DNA of 14,249 nt, from contig DGEQ01000126.1 of assembly GCA_002386045.1 (NCBI GenBank), forward strand, positions 3,479 through 17,727, in the 5' to 3' direction. Within the stretch, counting starts at the first letter, position 1, and the number at the start of each line of letters is the position of its first letter. Shown one piece after another: positions 14,166-14,249 of the stretch. The DNA is from Hungateiclostridiaceae bacterium UBA3922. GTDB lineage: Bacteria > Bacillota > Clostridia > Acetivibrionales > DTU013. The notes under the pieces are model-generated. The model saw only the letters and a list, made by a program, of their open reading frames with translations. It was not told the origin of the DNA and made no database searches. The position numbers were made by a program, and so were the translations under genes.

Positions 14166-14249
14166 ACGCCAGCACCCGGGGGGGATACTATGGCTGAACG
14201 CCGGCACACGTGGGGATACCGCCACCCGCAGGGATACGATGGCTGAACG
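14155..14249 (+). repeat. Imperfect tandem repeat carrying a start-region-like unit at the right edge
   Basis: GGCTGAACG occurs at 14160-14168, 14192-14200 and 14241-14249. The last two copies are preceded by a G-rich run, GATAC, one base and AT, so each reads as G-run, GATACnATGGCTGAACG. The first copy includes the epimerase stop codon (GGC TGA). A shortened unit, GCCACCCGCAGGGATACGAT, sits at 14221-14240. The array runs off the window, so its full size is unknown. Confidence 0.65.
14239..14249 (+). CDS. Possible start of the next gene, cut by the window edge
   Basis: ATG GCT GAA CG at 14239-14249 follows GCAGGGATACG, a modest ribosome site. The same start-like context occurs at 14190, where the frame closes after 18 codons at TGA 14244-14246. 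Only three codons are visible, so this is a guess from repeat structure and position after the epimerase. Confidence 0.2.

Overview
The window looks like chromosome from a Gram-positive, probably clostridial (Bacillota) bacterium. The evidence for this is strong AGGAGG-type ribosome sites, TATAAT-type promoters, a Firmicute-style HtrA with a short cytoplasmic tail and one membrane anchor, and a LacI / mannoside phosphorylase / cellobiose 2-epimerase group like those of gut and fibre-degrading clostridia. Codon use is fairly GC-rich but favours AGG (Arg) and ATA (Ile) in all the genes, so nothing looks recently acquired. The taxon is an inference. No tRNA, rRNA, CRISPR or insertion sequence was seen, and no gene-free stretch exceeds 300 bases.

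Layout. Positions 3-380 hold the 3' end of an RCC1-repeat gene, followed by a long hairpin. Positions 489-6868 carry two plus-strand genes for surface proteins: a 1661-residue membrane-anchored alpha-2-macroglobulin-like protein that appears to lack the thioester, and a membrane-anchored MEMO-domain protein (AmmeMemoRadiSam protein B type) on a long Pro/Gly-rich stalk. A short overlapping ORF with a good ribosome site follows. A near-consensus promoter then drives a MurA-type enolpyruvyl transferase (6995-8287) whose catalytic cysteine position holds aspartate, the substitution known to cause natural fosfomycin insensitivity.

A bidirectional terminator separates murA from the convergent minus-strand genes: an HtrA/DegP-like serine protease (8434-9792) and a DUF218/YdcF-SanA-ElyC family membrane protein (9957-10556). 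Further right is a LacI-family repressor gene (10790-11812, minus), divergent from a plus-strand pair: a GH130 mannoside phosphorylase (11935-12945) and a cellobiose 2-epimerase (12960-14165). The two divergent promoters overlap, and a perfect 12-bp inverted repeat covers the -10 box of the GH130 promoter.

How they work together. The left two thirds is an envelope neighbourhood: surface macroglobulin and MEMO proteins, peptidoglycan precursor synthesis, extracytoplasmic proteolysis and a DUF218 envelope protein. The right third is a small regulated beta-mannoside utilisation module: the epimerase would turn mannobiose into mannosyl-glucose and the phosphorylase would split that to mannose 1-phosphate and glucose, probably under the adjacent LacI repressor. 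Several gene ends are followed by short degenerate tandem repeats. The last of these, at the right edge, repeats what looks like a ribosome site plus start codon.
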